NCBI GenBank assembly: GCA_028714175.1
Contig: JAQTMV010000006.1
Span: forward strand, 1-59,383
From: Methylococcales bacterium
GTDB lineage: Bacteria > Pseudomonadota > Gammaproteobacteria > Methylococcales > Methylomonadaceae
Direction of reading: 5' to 3'
DNA: 59,383 nucleotides
Within the stretch, counting starts at the first letter, position 1. Each line of letters begins with the position of its first letter. The translations under genes were made by a program, and so were the position numbers. The notes under the pieces are model-generated. The model was not told where the DNA came from. It worked only from the letters and a program-made list of their open reading frames with translations, and did not search any database. This document shows positions 45,368-54,258 of the stretch, piece after piece.

Positions 45368-47239
45368 ATGCTGACAAAAATTAGAGAAAAAGCACAAGGT
45401 GCTTTTGCATGGGGTATATTGATACTGATTTGTGTCCCTTTTGCGTTATGGGGTATCAACAATTACCTGGATACCGGGAAAGAAGCTCCTGTTGCATCGG
45501 TAGGTGATAAGGATTTTTATCAGCGTGATGTTAATAAAGCCTATGAACAATATAGCCAGAATCTTCAGGGCATGGGTATCGATGAGCAAACCTTAAAAGC
45601 GCAAGCATTACAAAAGCTGATAAAAGATGAAGTTTTATTGCAATACGTACATGCAGAAGGTCTCGTTGCTACCGATAATGAAGCGCGTGAATTTATCAAA
45701 TCCCTGCCTTATTTTCAGGTGGATGGTAAGTTTAGTGACAAGCAATATAAAGCATTACTCAGTTCACAAAGGATTTCGTCCGGGGAATTCGTCAACAGAA
45801 TCAAGAATAAGCTGATTATGGAACAGTTTCAACACAGTATTATAGAGAGCAGTTTTGCTACACAATATGATGTGGAAAGTTTTTTTAAAGTCCAGAATCA
45901 ACTACGTGATGTCGATTATGTTACCGTTCCGGTACAGCCATTGACAGAACAGCCTACAATGGAAGAAATATCGGCCTATTACCAGCAGCATCAGGATTTA
46001 TATCGAACGCCTGAACAGGTTTCAGTCGAATATATTGAGCTGTCACTTGAACATATTGCCAAGAAAGTAGTTGTCACCGACGACAAGTTAAAAGCCTTTT
46101 ATGAAGAGCAAAAAGACCAGTATACTACGCCAGAGCGCAGAAAAATCAGTCATATCCTGTTTGCAATCAATGACAAGACCGATGCCAAGACGGCGTTGGC
46201 AAAAGCCGAAAAGGCAAAACAGGATTTGAAAAGTAAAGACTTTGCTGCATTGGCAGCAGAGGTTTCCGATGATAAATTGACCGCTAAAAAGGGAGGCGAT
46301 CTGGGTCTGTTCAACGTCGGCGTCATGGATAAAGCGTTTGAAGATGCAGCAAGTTCTTTGCAGCTTGGTGAAGTTTCGAATCCGGTCAAATCAGCGTTTG
46401 GATATCATTTAATCAAAGTCACCGAACTCGTGCCAGGGAACATCAAGTCGTTTGACAGCGTTAAAAATGAAGTGGCTAAAGCATATCAAAAAGCCCAGGC
46501 AGAAAATGCTTTCTATGAGGCAGGTGAAAAATTAACTGAAATGAGTTATGAGCATCCAGATAATTTACAGACAGTTGCCGATGCCCTGGGTGTTACTGTT
46601 CAGAAATCGGCTCTGTTTACCAAAGACAAGGGTGAAGGTATTGCAGCTGATGAAAAAATACGCAGCGCGGCGTTCTCGGAAGAAGTTCTGCAAGGCAATA
46701 ATAGTGCGCCGATAGAGCTGGGTGCCGAGCGTTTGGCAGTGGTGCGGTTGCTGGAGCACAAAGCGGCTGCCCTGCGTGGTCTGAACGAAGCTAAACAGGA
46801 AGTGGCAGCGCTGCTGTCAAAAGAAAATGCCAAGCTGCTGACTGCCAAAAAGGCCAAACAAATAAAAGTACGCCTGCAGGCAGGTGAATCCCTGCAAACG
46901 GTGGCGGCTGAAAATAAGCTGGAAATCAAGACAGCGAAAGGACTGACACGCAGCAAAAATGCGTTGCCCGAGCAGTTGAGTGAGGCCATTTTTAAAGCGG
47001 CTAAACCTGTTGGCGGCAGGCCGAGTGTCTTTATTGCAGTGTTGCCTGCTGGCGAGCAAGTCGTAGTGAGTTTGTCAAAAGTGACAGCAGGCATTATGAG
47101 TGATGATGACAAGAAACAGCTGGAATTGGCGAAGAAAAATATTGCCAACGCGTTTGGTCAAACTGAATTTAATCAGGTTCTAAACAGCTTGCAGGCGGAT
47201 GCTGATATAGAAATCAGGGCAAAGACCCTCGCTCAGTAA
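45368..47239 (+). CDS. ppiD: Periplasmic folding chaperone PpiD
   Basis: Inner-membrane-anchored periplasmic chaperone that works beside the Sec translocon. N-terminal membrane anchor (AWGILILICVPFALWGI, residues about 14-30), SurA-like N-domain (EAPVASVGDKDFYQRDVNKAYEQY) and one parvulin domain at about 260-355 (RRKISHILFAIND, GGDLGLFNVGVM, SAFGYHLIKVTEL). 623 aa matches the family. Position after hupB is conserved in gammaproteobacteria. Confidence 0.95.
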   Translation: MLTKIREKAQGAFAWGILILICVPFALWGINNYLDTGKEAPVASVGDKDFYQRDVNKAYEQYSQNLQGMGIDEQTLKAQALQKLIKDEVLLQYVHAEGLVATDNEAREFIKSLPYFQVDGKFSDKQYKALLSSQRISSGEFVNRIKNKLIMEQFQHSIIESSFATQYDVESFFKVQNQLRDVDYVTVPVQPLTEQPTMEEISAYYQQHQDLYRTPEQVSVEYIELSLEHIAKKVVVTDDKLKAFYEEQKDQYTTPERRKISHILFAINDKTDAKTALAKAEKAKQDLKSKDFAALAAEVSDDKLTAKKGGDLGLFNVGVMDKAFEDAASSLQLGEVSNPVKSAFGYHLIKVTELVPGNIKSFDSVKNEVAKAYQKAQAENAFYEAGEKLTEMSYEHPDNLQTVADALGVTVQKSALFTKDKGEGIAADEKIRSAAFSEEVLQGNNSAPIELGAERLAVVRLLEHKAAALRGLNEAKQEVAALLSKENAKLLTAKKAKQIKVRLQAGESLQTVAAENKLEIKTAKGLTRSKNALPEQLSEAIFKAAKPVGGRPSVFIAVLPAGEQVVVSLSKVTAGIMSDDDKKQLELAKKNIANAFGQTEFNQVLNSLQADADIEIRAKTLAQ

Positions 47240-47257
47240 TCCAAATGATCGAAAATA

Positions 47258-47286
47258 AAAAAGGGAGCATAAGGCTCCCTTTTTTG
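47258..47286. terminator. Bidirectional terminator between ppiD and fabI
   Basis: AAAAAGGGAGC, loop ATAAG, GCTCCCTTTTTT. T-runs on both strands serve the convergent ppiD and fabI genes. Confidence 0.85.
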
Positions 47287-47302
47287 TCAGGCAAACAATT
47301 GC

Positions 47303-48085
47303 TTATGATGCCGCTAAGCCGGCAATATTATAACCGCAATCGACATAAGTAATTTCCCCGGTAATACCCGAAGCCAAATCAGAACACATAAATGCCGCCG
47401 CATTTCCAACTTCTTCAATGGTTACGTTCTTCTTCAACGGCGACGTATCGGCAGCTTTATTCAGCATGGCCTTAAAATCATTGATACCCGATGCGGCAAG
47501 CGTTCTGATAGGTCCTGCTGAAATCGCATTGACACGCGTGCCTTCCGCACCTAACGCCACTGCCATATACCGCACATTGGCTTCCAGACTGGCTTTGGCA
47601 ACACCCATGACATTGTAGTTAGGAATCGCCCGTTCAGCGCCTAAATACGTTAAAGTCAACAACGAACCGTTCCGGCCTTTCATCATGGCTCGTCCTGCTT
47701 TCGCTAATGCAGTAAAACTGTAAGAACTGACATCGTGGGCAATTCTAAAGTTTTCGCGGGTGGTGACATCAACATAATCACCATTCAACGCATCACGCGG
47801 TGCGAAAGCGACCGAATGCACGATACAGTCCAAACCATCCCAATGTTCGCCCAGTTTGTCAAATACAGTGCCGATATGTTCATCAATGCTGACATCACAT
47901 TCAATGGTAATTTTGGAATCACATTGTTCAGCCATTTCTTCGACACGACTTTGCAGTTTTTCATTTTGAAAGGTAAATGCCAATTCAGCGCCTTCGCGGC
48001 GCATGGCTTGCGCAATCCCCCATGCAATAGAACGATTACTGGCTAAACCCACAATCAAGACCCGTTTGCCCTGCATAAAACCCAT
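47303..48085 (-). CDS. fabI: Enoyl-[acyl-carrier-protein] reductase (FabI)
   Basis: NADH-dependent enoyl-ACP reductase that finishes each fatty-acid elongation cycle. Short-chain dehydrogenase fold with start [25 protein letters not shown]. Active-site residues Y147, Y157 and K164 lie in [29 protein letters not shown], the FabI pattern Y-x6-K. 260 aa. The ATG has GGGAG 6 nt upstream. It is the target of triclosan in organisms that carry it. Confidence 0.95.
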   Translation of the reverse strand: MGFMQGKRVLIVGLASNRSIAWGIAQAMRREGAELAFTFQNEKLQSRVEEMAEQCDSKITIECDVSIDEHIGTVFDKLGEHWDGLDCIVHSVAFAPRDALNGDYVDVTTRENFRIAHDVSSYSFTALAKAGRAMMKGRNGSLLTLTYLGAERAIPNYNVMGVAKASLEANVRYMAVALGAEGTRVNAISAGPIRTLAASGINDFKAMLNKAADTSPLKKNVTIEEVGNAAAFMCSDLASGITGEITYVDCGYNIAGLAAS

Positions 48086-48401
48086 TATTATCTCCCGGTG
48101 TTTTTTTATTTTTACAATTAAAGATTAAGTATCTACGACCCTTTTATTGATGTCCAGTTTTTTGTCTATGATGGACCAAACCCGCAAGGTTTTGATAATG
48201 TCAATGATGTTTTTTGGTTCTATGTGAAATTGCAGTAGATATACATAAACCCAAGTTCTCCAAGCCAGAGTCTTGTAAAACCCATATCCAGATGTCCCAG
48301 GCTGTCAGGACTAGGGTGCTGAAAATGATCGTGTTTGATCAAGCTGGCAGCGCATATTTAACATGTATCGGGTACTGACTTCATTTCAGCGTTTTCAGGC
48401 A
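48086..48401. other. Non-coding stretch between fabI and the GH13 gene
   Basis: No gene or clear structural element is seen. It marks the left border of the accessory minus-strand block that runs to the window end. Confidence 0.4.
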
Positions 48402-50792
48402 TCATTGCTTAGTGAACACTACAAAACCGTTGGCCGGGATCACGACGTTGAAACGGCACTGGTAGGAGGGGATAATGGCACCCCCATTACCCACGTTCTG
48501 CCCACCATAGACAGCGGCATCGCTGTTGAATATCTCTTTCCAACGGGCGTTAGGAATGGCAAGCCAATCCTTTTCGATTATGTAACCATTATTAAAGGCA
48601 GTATTGTTAAGGCTTGCTACGATAATGACCTCCTCTTCTCCGCTCCACCGCTTGAAAGCAATAACCCGATTGGAGTTGGACACATGGAGGATATCAATGT
48701 TGTGGCTGCGGATCGGGCGCAGCCGGCGGCTGAGTGTGATGAGTTCTTGATAAAAGCGAAAGAGCTTCTTGCCGTTCCCGTCACGATCACCGAGAATGTC
48801 TTCGCGATTTAAGACGAAATTATCGTAGGTATAGCGCTTTTGAGCCCCGATCTCTTCGCCCATAAAGAACATGGGTGTGCCTGCGGAGAGCAGGGAAAAG
48901 CCGAAGCATACGCGAGAGCGCGCCTCCGCCGCGATGCGCGTGGCATCAATAAGAGGTGCGCCATTGACGGCTGTCACTATAGTCCTGGCAGTGCCACCGG
49001 CATTACCAGCTTCGTCGTGAGACTCGTGGAAAACGACCTGGTTGTTACGGCTGTTGTAGAGGACACCAGAAAATTGGTCCATTCGTAGCGGATCGTTGCC
49101 GCCGGATCCCGCTTGTTTCAAAAGACGCGCTTTGCCCCCAGCCATATCGGAGTCGCCGATCAAATTGTGGTAGAACGAAGCCTCCCATTTGGCGTTGAAG
49201 CCCAAGCCTCCTTGTGCCGGCGATTTCGTCACAGCATCCCATTCCGTGTGATCCTCCGCAATCAGCATCACCGTGGGCCGGATCATACACAGCGTCCGGC
49301 TCCACTCGCGCAACAACTTCTGCCCGAAGACGTTGGCGCTGCCGATCGATTGCCCATGGAGAGTGTTGTCGCGATGAATCGCCTGAGTCAAGTCCACACG
49401 TAAGCCATCGACATGCATTTCCTCGATCAGGAAGGCGGCGCTGCTGATGAATTGCTGACGCACCTTTTCTTCCCAAAAGCGTGGAGTAGCGCCGGAAGAA
49501 CCGTTGTCGAGATAGCCACCATCCCGAGGTTTGCTCTCATACCAGAAATAGATATTCTCTTCGGGAATGGTCGAGTCGTATTGCCACTCGGCACGCTCCA
49601 CATCCGGGGCATAATGATTGTAAACTACGTCCTGAATGACGACGATGCCACGTCTATGGCACTCGTGTACAAAATGACGGTACTTGTCACGCCCCCCGGC
49701 GCTGGATTCGATACAAAAATGGTGACTGTTGCCATAGCCCCACCCGGCATTGCCATTAAACTCCGCCAGGGGTAGCAACTCGATTGCATTTACGCCGAGG
49801 TCAACGAGATGATCCAGAAATGACACCGCATCACTCAAATTACCGACACCGTCTCTGCCAAACCCCAATGATCCGACATGCAATTCGTAAATGATAAGGT
49901 CTTCGAGGCGGGTGGACAGCGGCAAACCCGAAGTAAATTCCGTAGCCCAAAACGCCTCTGCCGAAATGAGATCCGGTTGCATTCCTGGAGGTGTGGATTC
50001 GAAATCCCGGCGCACTACATCGGGATCAATAATCACACTGCAACTCACGGTGCCGTCCAGGGTTTCTACTGTCCCCGGCCAATCAGTCTTTGCAGGATTT
50101 TTATTGCCTTTACCAATCTGGCTACGGGAAAAAATATCAGTACGATAGACGATTTTTCCCTGAGCGTTTTCGATGCGATACATGTAAGGCAGGCTCTTGA
50201 ACGATGCAAAATCCCCCGGTGGCCCCCCTTCCCAAATGCCGTCAGCCAACCGGAAAAGAGCGACTACGGGCTGTGCCGGATCAATCCCGGTGTCGTCGTT
50301 GGCAATATAGCCGTTGGCTGGATTCCCGAAAACCACGTCTACGTTTTGCGCATTGGGCGCCCAAACAGCAAAGCGCAGGCCCGGCGTGGCGTTCCCCGCG
50401 GCGAAGTGTTTGTTGGCTCCCAAGCGACGACCGTAAGTGAAGTAATAGCGTTCAACCTGAGGCGCGGCATCACCACTGAGTCGAAACTGGCGATGGCGCT
50501 CAACGGAATTGATATCTTTTACTTCAGTTGGAATGCCCCAGAAATTTGCACCCTGTGGGCCATCAAGAACCACTCCCCACTGGAACATTTTGCCCTGATC
50601 GGCAAGGTCAAGTTCGACTGAGGTTATAAAGACAGGGCATCCATCCGTCCCCATTTCCTCCTGCATCGGAGCTTCCGTCCAGTTATCCGAATATCGGCCA
50701 CTATCATCCCAACTGCCGCGTAAGCGGGCGTTGCGAAAAATAGTTCTCTTCAGGCCTGTGATAAATTGAAAATCAACTTTTTGCGTATTCAT
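48402..50792 (-). CDS. GH13 alpha-glucan enzyme (branching enzyme/alpha-amylase-like)
   Basis: A 796-aa glycoside hydrolase family 13 protein acting on alpha-1,4-glucans such as glycogen or maltooligosaccharides. An N-terminal beta domain of about 110 residues (NARLRGSWDDSGRYSDNW ... FQWGVVLDGP) resembles starch-binding modules, then a CBM48-like domain (PGLRFAVWAPNAQNVDVVFG). The catalytic barrel has nucleophile D467 (GLRVDLTQ), acid/base E513 (LIAEDHTE) and D593 (HESHDEAGN). No signal peptide, so cytoplasmic. Branching, debranching and hydrolysing activities cannot be separated by eye. No glycogen genes are adjacent. Confidence 0.88.
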   Translation of the reverse strand: MNTQKVDFQFITGLKRTIFRNARLRGSWDDSGRYSDNWTEAPMQEEMGTDGCPVFITSVELDLADQGKMFQWGVVLDGPQGANFWGIPTEVKDINSVERHRQFRLSGDAAPQVERYYFTYGRRLGANKHFAAGNATPGLRFAVWAPNAQNVDVVFGNPANGYIANDDTGIDPAQPVVALFRLADGIWEGGPPGDFASFKSLPYMYRIENAQGKIVYRTDIFSRSQIGKGNKNPAKTDWPGTVETLDGTVSCSVIIDPDVVRRDFESTPPGMQPDLISAEAFWATEFTSGLPLSTRLEDLIIYELHVGSLGFGRDGVGNLSDAVSFLDHLVDLGVNAIELLPLAEFNGNAGWGYGNSHHFCIESSAGGRDKYRHFVHECHRRGIVVIQDVVYNHYAPDVERAEWQYDSTIPEENIYFWYESKPRDGGYLDNGSSGATPRFWEEKVRQQFISSAAFLIEEMHVDGLRVDLTQAIHRDNTLHGQSIGSANVFGQKLLREWSRTLCMIRPTVMLIAEDHTEWDAVTKSPAQGGLGFNAKWEASFYHNLIGDSDMAGGKARLLKQAGSGGNDPLRMDQFSGVLYNSRNNQVVFHESHDEAGNAGGTARTIVTAVNGAPLIDATRIAAEARSRVCFGFSLLSAGTPMFFMGEEIGAQKRYTYDNFVLNREDILGDRDGNGKKLFRFYQELITLSRRLRPIRSHNIDILHVSNSNRVIAFKRWSGEEEVIIVASLNNTAFNNGYIIEKDWLAIPNARWKEIFNSDAAVYGGQNVGNGGAIIPSYQCRFNVVIPANGFVVFTKQ

Positions 50793-50822
50793 GATATTTT
50801 CACTCTTGCAAGTTACGGCCGA

Positions 50823-50836
50823 CTGGTTGCAACCAG
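50823..50836. promoter_or_regulatory. 14-bp perfect palindrome upstream of the GH13 gene
   Basis: CTGGTTGCAACCAG is fully self-complementary and begins 30 nt before the GH13 start codon, a position suited to an operator. No regulator gene is next to it. Confidence 0.4.
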
Positions 50837-50880
50837 GATTTGTCTATGATTGGCTATCTTGACTTAAATTGATCGGAAAA

Positions 50881-51261
50881 TTATTTCTTTATAATAACAA
50901 TCACTTCAAAGGTTTTTAACGGCGGCGTAGTCTGCTCGAAGGGTCTATGGAATATCAGTTTAAGATGACTGGTTCCCGCAGCAATCGCATGAAACCTTAA
51001 AATTTCCATGCCCCCTGATCCAATAGCTTTATCGTTGGCAAAAAAATCTGCTTTGCCTGCTATCAGAACATTCGAATCGAGCGAACTCACTTCCCAGACA
51101 TAACCTGTGGTTGGGTTTCCCGGCAAAATAACTTCCAGTTCGTTACCTACGCGTAATTCAACTGTTTTACCGGAATCGTTTTCGTTTAATTTCATGGATT
51201 CGCCCGCCAATGTAGTACCCAACATAAGCAAAAAAATTATGACTGCGCAGGATTTAATCAT
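50881..51261 (-). CDS. Chagasin-family (I42) peptidase inhibitor
   Basis: A 126-aa secreted inhibitor of papain-like cysteine peptidases. A signal peptide (MIKSCAVIIFLLMLGTTLAG) is followed by an Ig-like fold with all three inhibitory loops: NPTTGY (49-54), GSGG (81-84) and RPF (106-108, RPW in most members). ATG 51261 gives a clean signal peptide; the frame extends upstream to 51372 without one. A papain-like peptidase pseudogene lies 3.4 kb upstream on the same strand and is the obvious former partner. It is the last gene of the subtilase-exosortase-prodomain run, 276 nt after the prodomain gene. Confidence 0.85.
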   Translation of the reverse strand: MIKSCAVIIFLLMLGTTLAGESMKLNENDSGKTVELRVGNELEVILPGNPTTGYVWEVSSLDSNVLIAGKADFFANDKAIGSGGMEILRFHAIAAGTSHLKLIFHRPFEQTTPPLKTFEVIVIIKK

Positions 51262-51426
51262 TTTTGTGTTGCCGTCGATTGCAACCTTATCCAGGATTAA
51301 CTTAAAGGAATGCCGGAAACGATCAAAATGATCTCGAATCCTGCATTCACCATTGAATAGGATCATAAACAACTCATTTTTTTATTAGATCATCAGCTCG
51401 GCGGAAAATCCTTTTTTGCTCAATAT

Positions 51427-51449
51427 CCGTAATCACGATATGCGGTTTT
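51427..51449. repeat. CCGTA hairpin with T-run, copy 1
   Basis: CCGTAATCACGATATGCGG followed by TTTT, between the inhibitor and prodomain genes. A close copy is at 59090-59113. Stem CCGTA/TGCGG with one G-U pair, read on the plus strand. Confidence 0.45.
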
Positions 51450-51537
51450 CCTTAGCAGACAATGATCATTGCCTTGCATAGCCTTTGATTTTTACTTAAC
51501 TTGACCCAACGACTTGCACATATGATTTCACCCTTAG

Positions 51538-52236
51538 CTACATTGCTGTGGAGACATAGTTCAGTTGAACTAAATCAATTAACTCCGACAAGCTTCGGAG
51601 TCTTTTAGCCAATACGATAGTAACTTCTCGAAGGTCTACTTCAAGGATCAAGTGTGCTCGCTGATCTACTTCACCCTTTAAGGGTAAATCCAAAGTTTTG
51701 GACAAATCACGAATAAGCTCTGTGAAGCTGCTATTGGCGATACCCGCGAGTTTAGCTTTGATTACCTTATATTCGGGGCTACTTGATTGGAAAGTAACAT
51801 CAATTTTTTTAACTTCAAACGCATCTATGGCTTTAGCTTCGCCAGGTGATAACTGAATTTCGGCGATGGTGTTTCGTTTCCGAAGCTGCGTTATTGACTG
51901 GGTTGTAAGCTTATCCGCGTCAACGGCCAATAGTACCCACGCACTGCTCAAGATCTGTTTTACCTTTAACGGTATTCCGGTTTTTTCTGATAAAAGACGG
52001 GCCACTGGAGCCAAGATTTCAATATTCGGTGGGTTAGACCGGTTGGCCTCAGATAGTAACTGATTAGGTTCGGTTTCGTTTCTAAACTTGACCATGACTT
52101 CACCGAGGATAAATCGGCTATTTTGTCCATTTGCAAACACAATACTTGGCAAGAGAGCGCTGAACAAAATCAACGCACATATCATAAGTACTGCTCTTGT
52201 CGCTTTTTTGTATAAGGTTGTTCCGGAAATTATCAT
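51538..52236 (-). CDS. Secreted stand-alone subtilase prodomain-like protein
   Basis: A 232-aa protein with an N-terminal signal peptide (hydrophobic 17-34, cleavage near VFA). The next part, FILGEVMVKFRN ... AWVLLAVDADKLTTQSITQLRKRNTIAEIQL, has the strand-helix-strand-helix order of subtilase propeptides, where a final 'V-x-Y-A-E-P-N' strand normally enters the active site. The second half repeats it: KKIDVTFQSSSPEYKVIKAKL ... LILEVDLREVTIVLAKRLRSLSELIDLVQLNYV. The adjacent subtilase has no propeptide of its own, so this is probably its folding chaperone or inhibitor in trans. It starts 2 nt after the exosortase stop. Assignment is by pattern, not by search. Confidence 0.6.
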   Translation of the reverse strand: MIISGTTLYKKATRAVLMICALILFSALLPSIVFANGQNSRFILGEVMVKFRNETEPNQLLSEANRSNPPNIEILAPVARLLSEKTGIPLKVKQILSSAWVLLAVDADKLTTQSITQLRKRNTIAEIQLSPGEAKAIDAFEVKKIDVTFQSSSPEYKVIKAKLAGIANSSFTELIRDLSKTLDLPLKGEVDQRAHLILEVDLREVTIVLAKRLRSLSELIDLVQLNYVSTAM

Positions 52237-52238
52237 GA

Positions 52239-52775
52239 CTATTCACCACCCTTCTTTAAAAGAATATCGATTTTATCGTTCTGACGATTATTCGACCAAC
52301 TTATCCAACTTAACCAAAGACCGATGAAAGTTACAGCCAGAAGTCCTTCCCAAATTACTTCATGAGCCAATCTAAATACGCCGGGAAAATGAACGCCTAT
52401 ATAAAATAGATTGACAAGCCTCAGGTAGTTCACTGCCAGCAGAACAGGAACACCAATCGCTATTCCTGACCACTTGTTACGCACGGTTCCTGGAAAAGCA
52501 AGTACACAAACGAAAAAAGTAACGCCCGGCAATAACCCCGTACAGGTATAGGCTATCTCGTAGGCAAAACCATTGGGATGAGTTAATACAGCCCCATCTC
52601 GTAACACCTCGACGCCAAACTGGCGGATCAGTTCGCTTGTTATGAGTGCGGTTCCTTCCGCGAGAGGTGCCAGGAAAGATCCCAGCACCTCATCGCGGTA
52701 AACAAGGAAAACAACTCCTCCGTAGGCCAACATGATGAAGACAAAACGGAGGTTCAGCTGTTTCAGTATTGACAC
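52239..52775 (-). CDS. Exosortase/archaeosortase family transpeptidase (XrtH-like)
   Basis: Integral membrane cysteine enzyme that cuts and transfers proteins bearing a C-terminal sorting signal. The three family residues are present: Cys in EIAYTCTGLLPG (C78 from GTG 52775), Arg in NYLRLVNLFYIG (R119) and His in FRLAHEVIWEGLL (H138). The context of each resembles exosortase H, the enzyme paired with IPTLxxWG-type tails. GTG 52775 has CTGGAG at ideal spacing and lies 16 nt after the subtilase stop; the frame opens at 52832 inside that gene. 178 aa is a minimal exosortase, without the EpsI domain. No other PEP- or IPTL-type substrate is in the window. Confidence 0.82.
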   Translation of the reverse strand: MSILKQLNLRFVFIMLAYGGVVFLVYRDEVLGSFLAPLAEGTALITSELIRQFGVEVLRDGAVLTHPNGFAYEIAYTCTGLLPGVTFFVCVLAFPGTVRNKWSGIAIGVPVLLAVNYLRLVNLFYIGVHFPGVFRLAHEVIWEGLLAVTFIGLWLSWISWSNNRQNDKIDILLKKGGE

Positions 52776-52791
52776 GAAATGCTCCAGTGAT

Positions 52792-54258
52792 TTAAACCGA
52801 TAGGGTTCTATTACGGAGCAATCCGAAACCAATAATACTGGCCAAGAGCATCATGAACGCGAACCATGATAGATCGGGTACCTTTTGTACGGTAACGGAT
52901 TTTTGAGCTTTCACGCCGTCTGCCCCTGCTGTTATAACAGCTTGTCCCATTCCACTAATACTGACAACAGTTTCTGCCTGACCCTGAGTATTGGTCACTG
53001 CAGAACTTGGAGAGATTGAGGCGACACTGGTATTATCAGAGCTGAACTGGACAGTTTTGCCCGCTTGCGGTACACCACTCAGTCTCACCGACACGCGGGC
53101 TTTGGTCGTTTCACCAAGCTGATAAGCTGACTTGTCAGGATCAAATGCCAGGCTCACATCTATCTTCGTAGGCCCACCTCTGAAGGCACTCAGTAGACCC
53201 GCCCCGCAAGGTTTCGAGCATTCTGTCGAAGTGCGAGGACGGGCCGTCTTCTGTAGTTCCGCCAGTAAGGTCTTCGGCGTCAGCGAAGGATCCTGAGCAA
53301 GCCAAAGAGCAGCCACGCCGGCGACATGGGGCGTTGCCATGGAAGTGCCATTATAGAATGCGTAAGCGGTTGGTACACCGCAATTTCCTCTGTCAGCAGC
53401 CGTTTGCACCATGCTCAGCACGCCATTTTCCGGTTTAGGGCACCCACTTTCCGTCCACCCGCCGGGCGCCATAATTTCAACAACATTACCCCAGTTTGAG
53501 TAAGGGGCTAATTTGCCCTGGGGATCGCCAGCGGCTACGATGATTACGTTGTTACAACTTGCCGGATTATATCCTGACGCGTCTTCGCTTGGCAGGGCGT
53601 TCCCGGCAGCCACTACCACCGCCACACCGGCATTCACCGCATCGTTGATGGCCTGTTGGGTGGCTGGTGATTGACTGCAGGGTTGCTTGCCGCCTAGGCT
53701 CATATTGATAACTTTTGCCGGCGTTGGATTGGTAGGCACACCCGGTACACTGAGACCAGCGGCCCAACGAATACCGTCGTTGATGTCCGAAGTTGTTCCT
53801 CCACACTTACCGAGCACTCGTACCGCTTGCACCTTTACGCTCCAATTGATGCCCGCGACACCCAAACTGTTGTTGGTCTTGCCGACACCAATCGTCCCGG
53901 CAACATGGGGGCCATGCCAACTGCTTGGCTCATCCTTGTCCGGTTCCATACCAAAGAAGCATTCCCCTTTTTTTACAGCATCGCCGGCATCCGTGGCGTC
54001 ATTGTCACGTCCGCTGCCATCATTAGCCGTTGCGGCGTCGCTGATCATGTCGTAACCGGGAATAAAGTTAGGCGATCCCGTGATGTCTTCATGATTGGGC
54101 AAAACGCCGGTATCAATCACCGCCACGACCACGTTGCCGCCGGTACTCATATCCCAGGCTTTAGGCAAGTCGATACCTCCCGGGGATTCTCCGCTACCCG
54201 TACCGTTATTAAAATAGTGCCACTGCTTCGGATACAGAGGATCATTCGGAGTCTTCAT
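52792..54258 (-). CDS. Subtilisin-like serine protease (S8) with C-terminal sorting signal
   Basis: A 488-aa subtilase. Catalytic triad: D49 (VIDTGV), H115 (HGPHVAGT) and S306 (NGTSMATPHVAG), with oxyanion N220 (AAGN). It begins at the mature domain (PNDPLYPKQWHYFNN): no prodomain. After the protease come an Ig-like domain (about 367-455) and a tail VPDLSW (460-465), a hydrophobic helix FAFMMLLASIIGFGLL and RNR. This is the motif-helix-basic layout of exosortase substrates and resembles IPTLxxWG-CTERM. An exosortase gene follows 16 nt later. The encoded start has no signal peptide; one is present just upstream in the -1 frame (54255-54371). Confidence 0.85.
   Translation of the reverse strand: MKTPNDPLYPKQWHYFNNGTGSGESPGGIDLPKAWDMSTGGNVVVAVIDTGVLPNHEDITGSPNFIPGYDMISDAATANDGSGRDNDATDAGDAVKKGECFFGMEPDKDEPSSWHGPHVAGTIGVGKTNNSLGVAGINWSVKVQAVRVLGKCGGTTSDINDGIRWAAGLSVPGVPTNPTPAKVINMSLGGKQPCSQSPATQQAINDAVNAGVAVVVAAGNALPSEDASGYNPASCNNVIIVAAGDPQGKLAPYSNWGNVVEIMAPGGWTESGCPKPENGVLSMVQTAADRGNCGVPTAYAFYNGTSMATPHVAGVAALWLAQDPSLTPKTLLAELQKTARPRTSTECSKPCGAGLLSAFRGGPTKIDVSLAFDPDKSAYQLGETTKARVSVRLSGVPQAGKTVQFSSDNTSVASISPSSAVTNTQGQAETVVSISGMGQAVITAGADGVKAQKSVTVQKVPDLSWFAFMMLLASIIGFGLLRNRTLSV

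Noticed and set aside
48363-48812. Plus-strand frame at the end of the GH13 gene
   Set aside because: Antisense to the GH13 C-terminal domain, with no supporting features.
49878-50621. Open frame of 247 codons opposite the GH13 gene
   Set aside because: Antisense to a well-supported enzyme with catalytic residues; no ribosome site and no recognisable domain.
52239-52775. Exosortase as part of an exopolysaccharide (EPS) locus
   Set aside because: No EPS biosynthesis genes are nearby; the adjacent sorting-tail subtilase is a better explanation.
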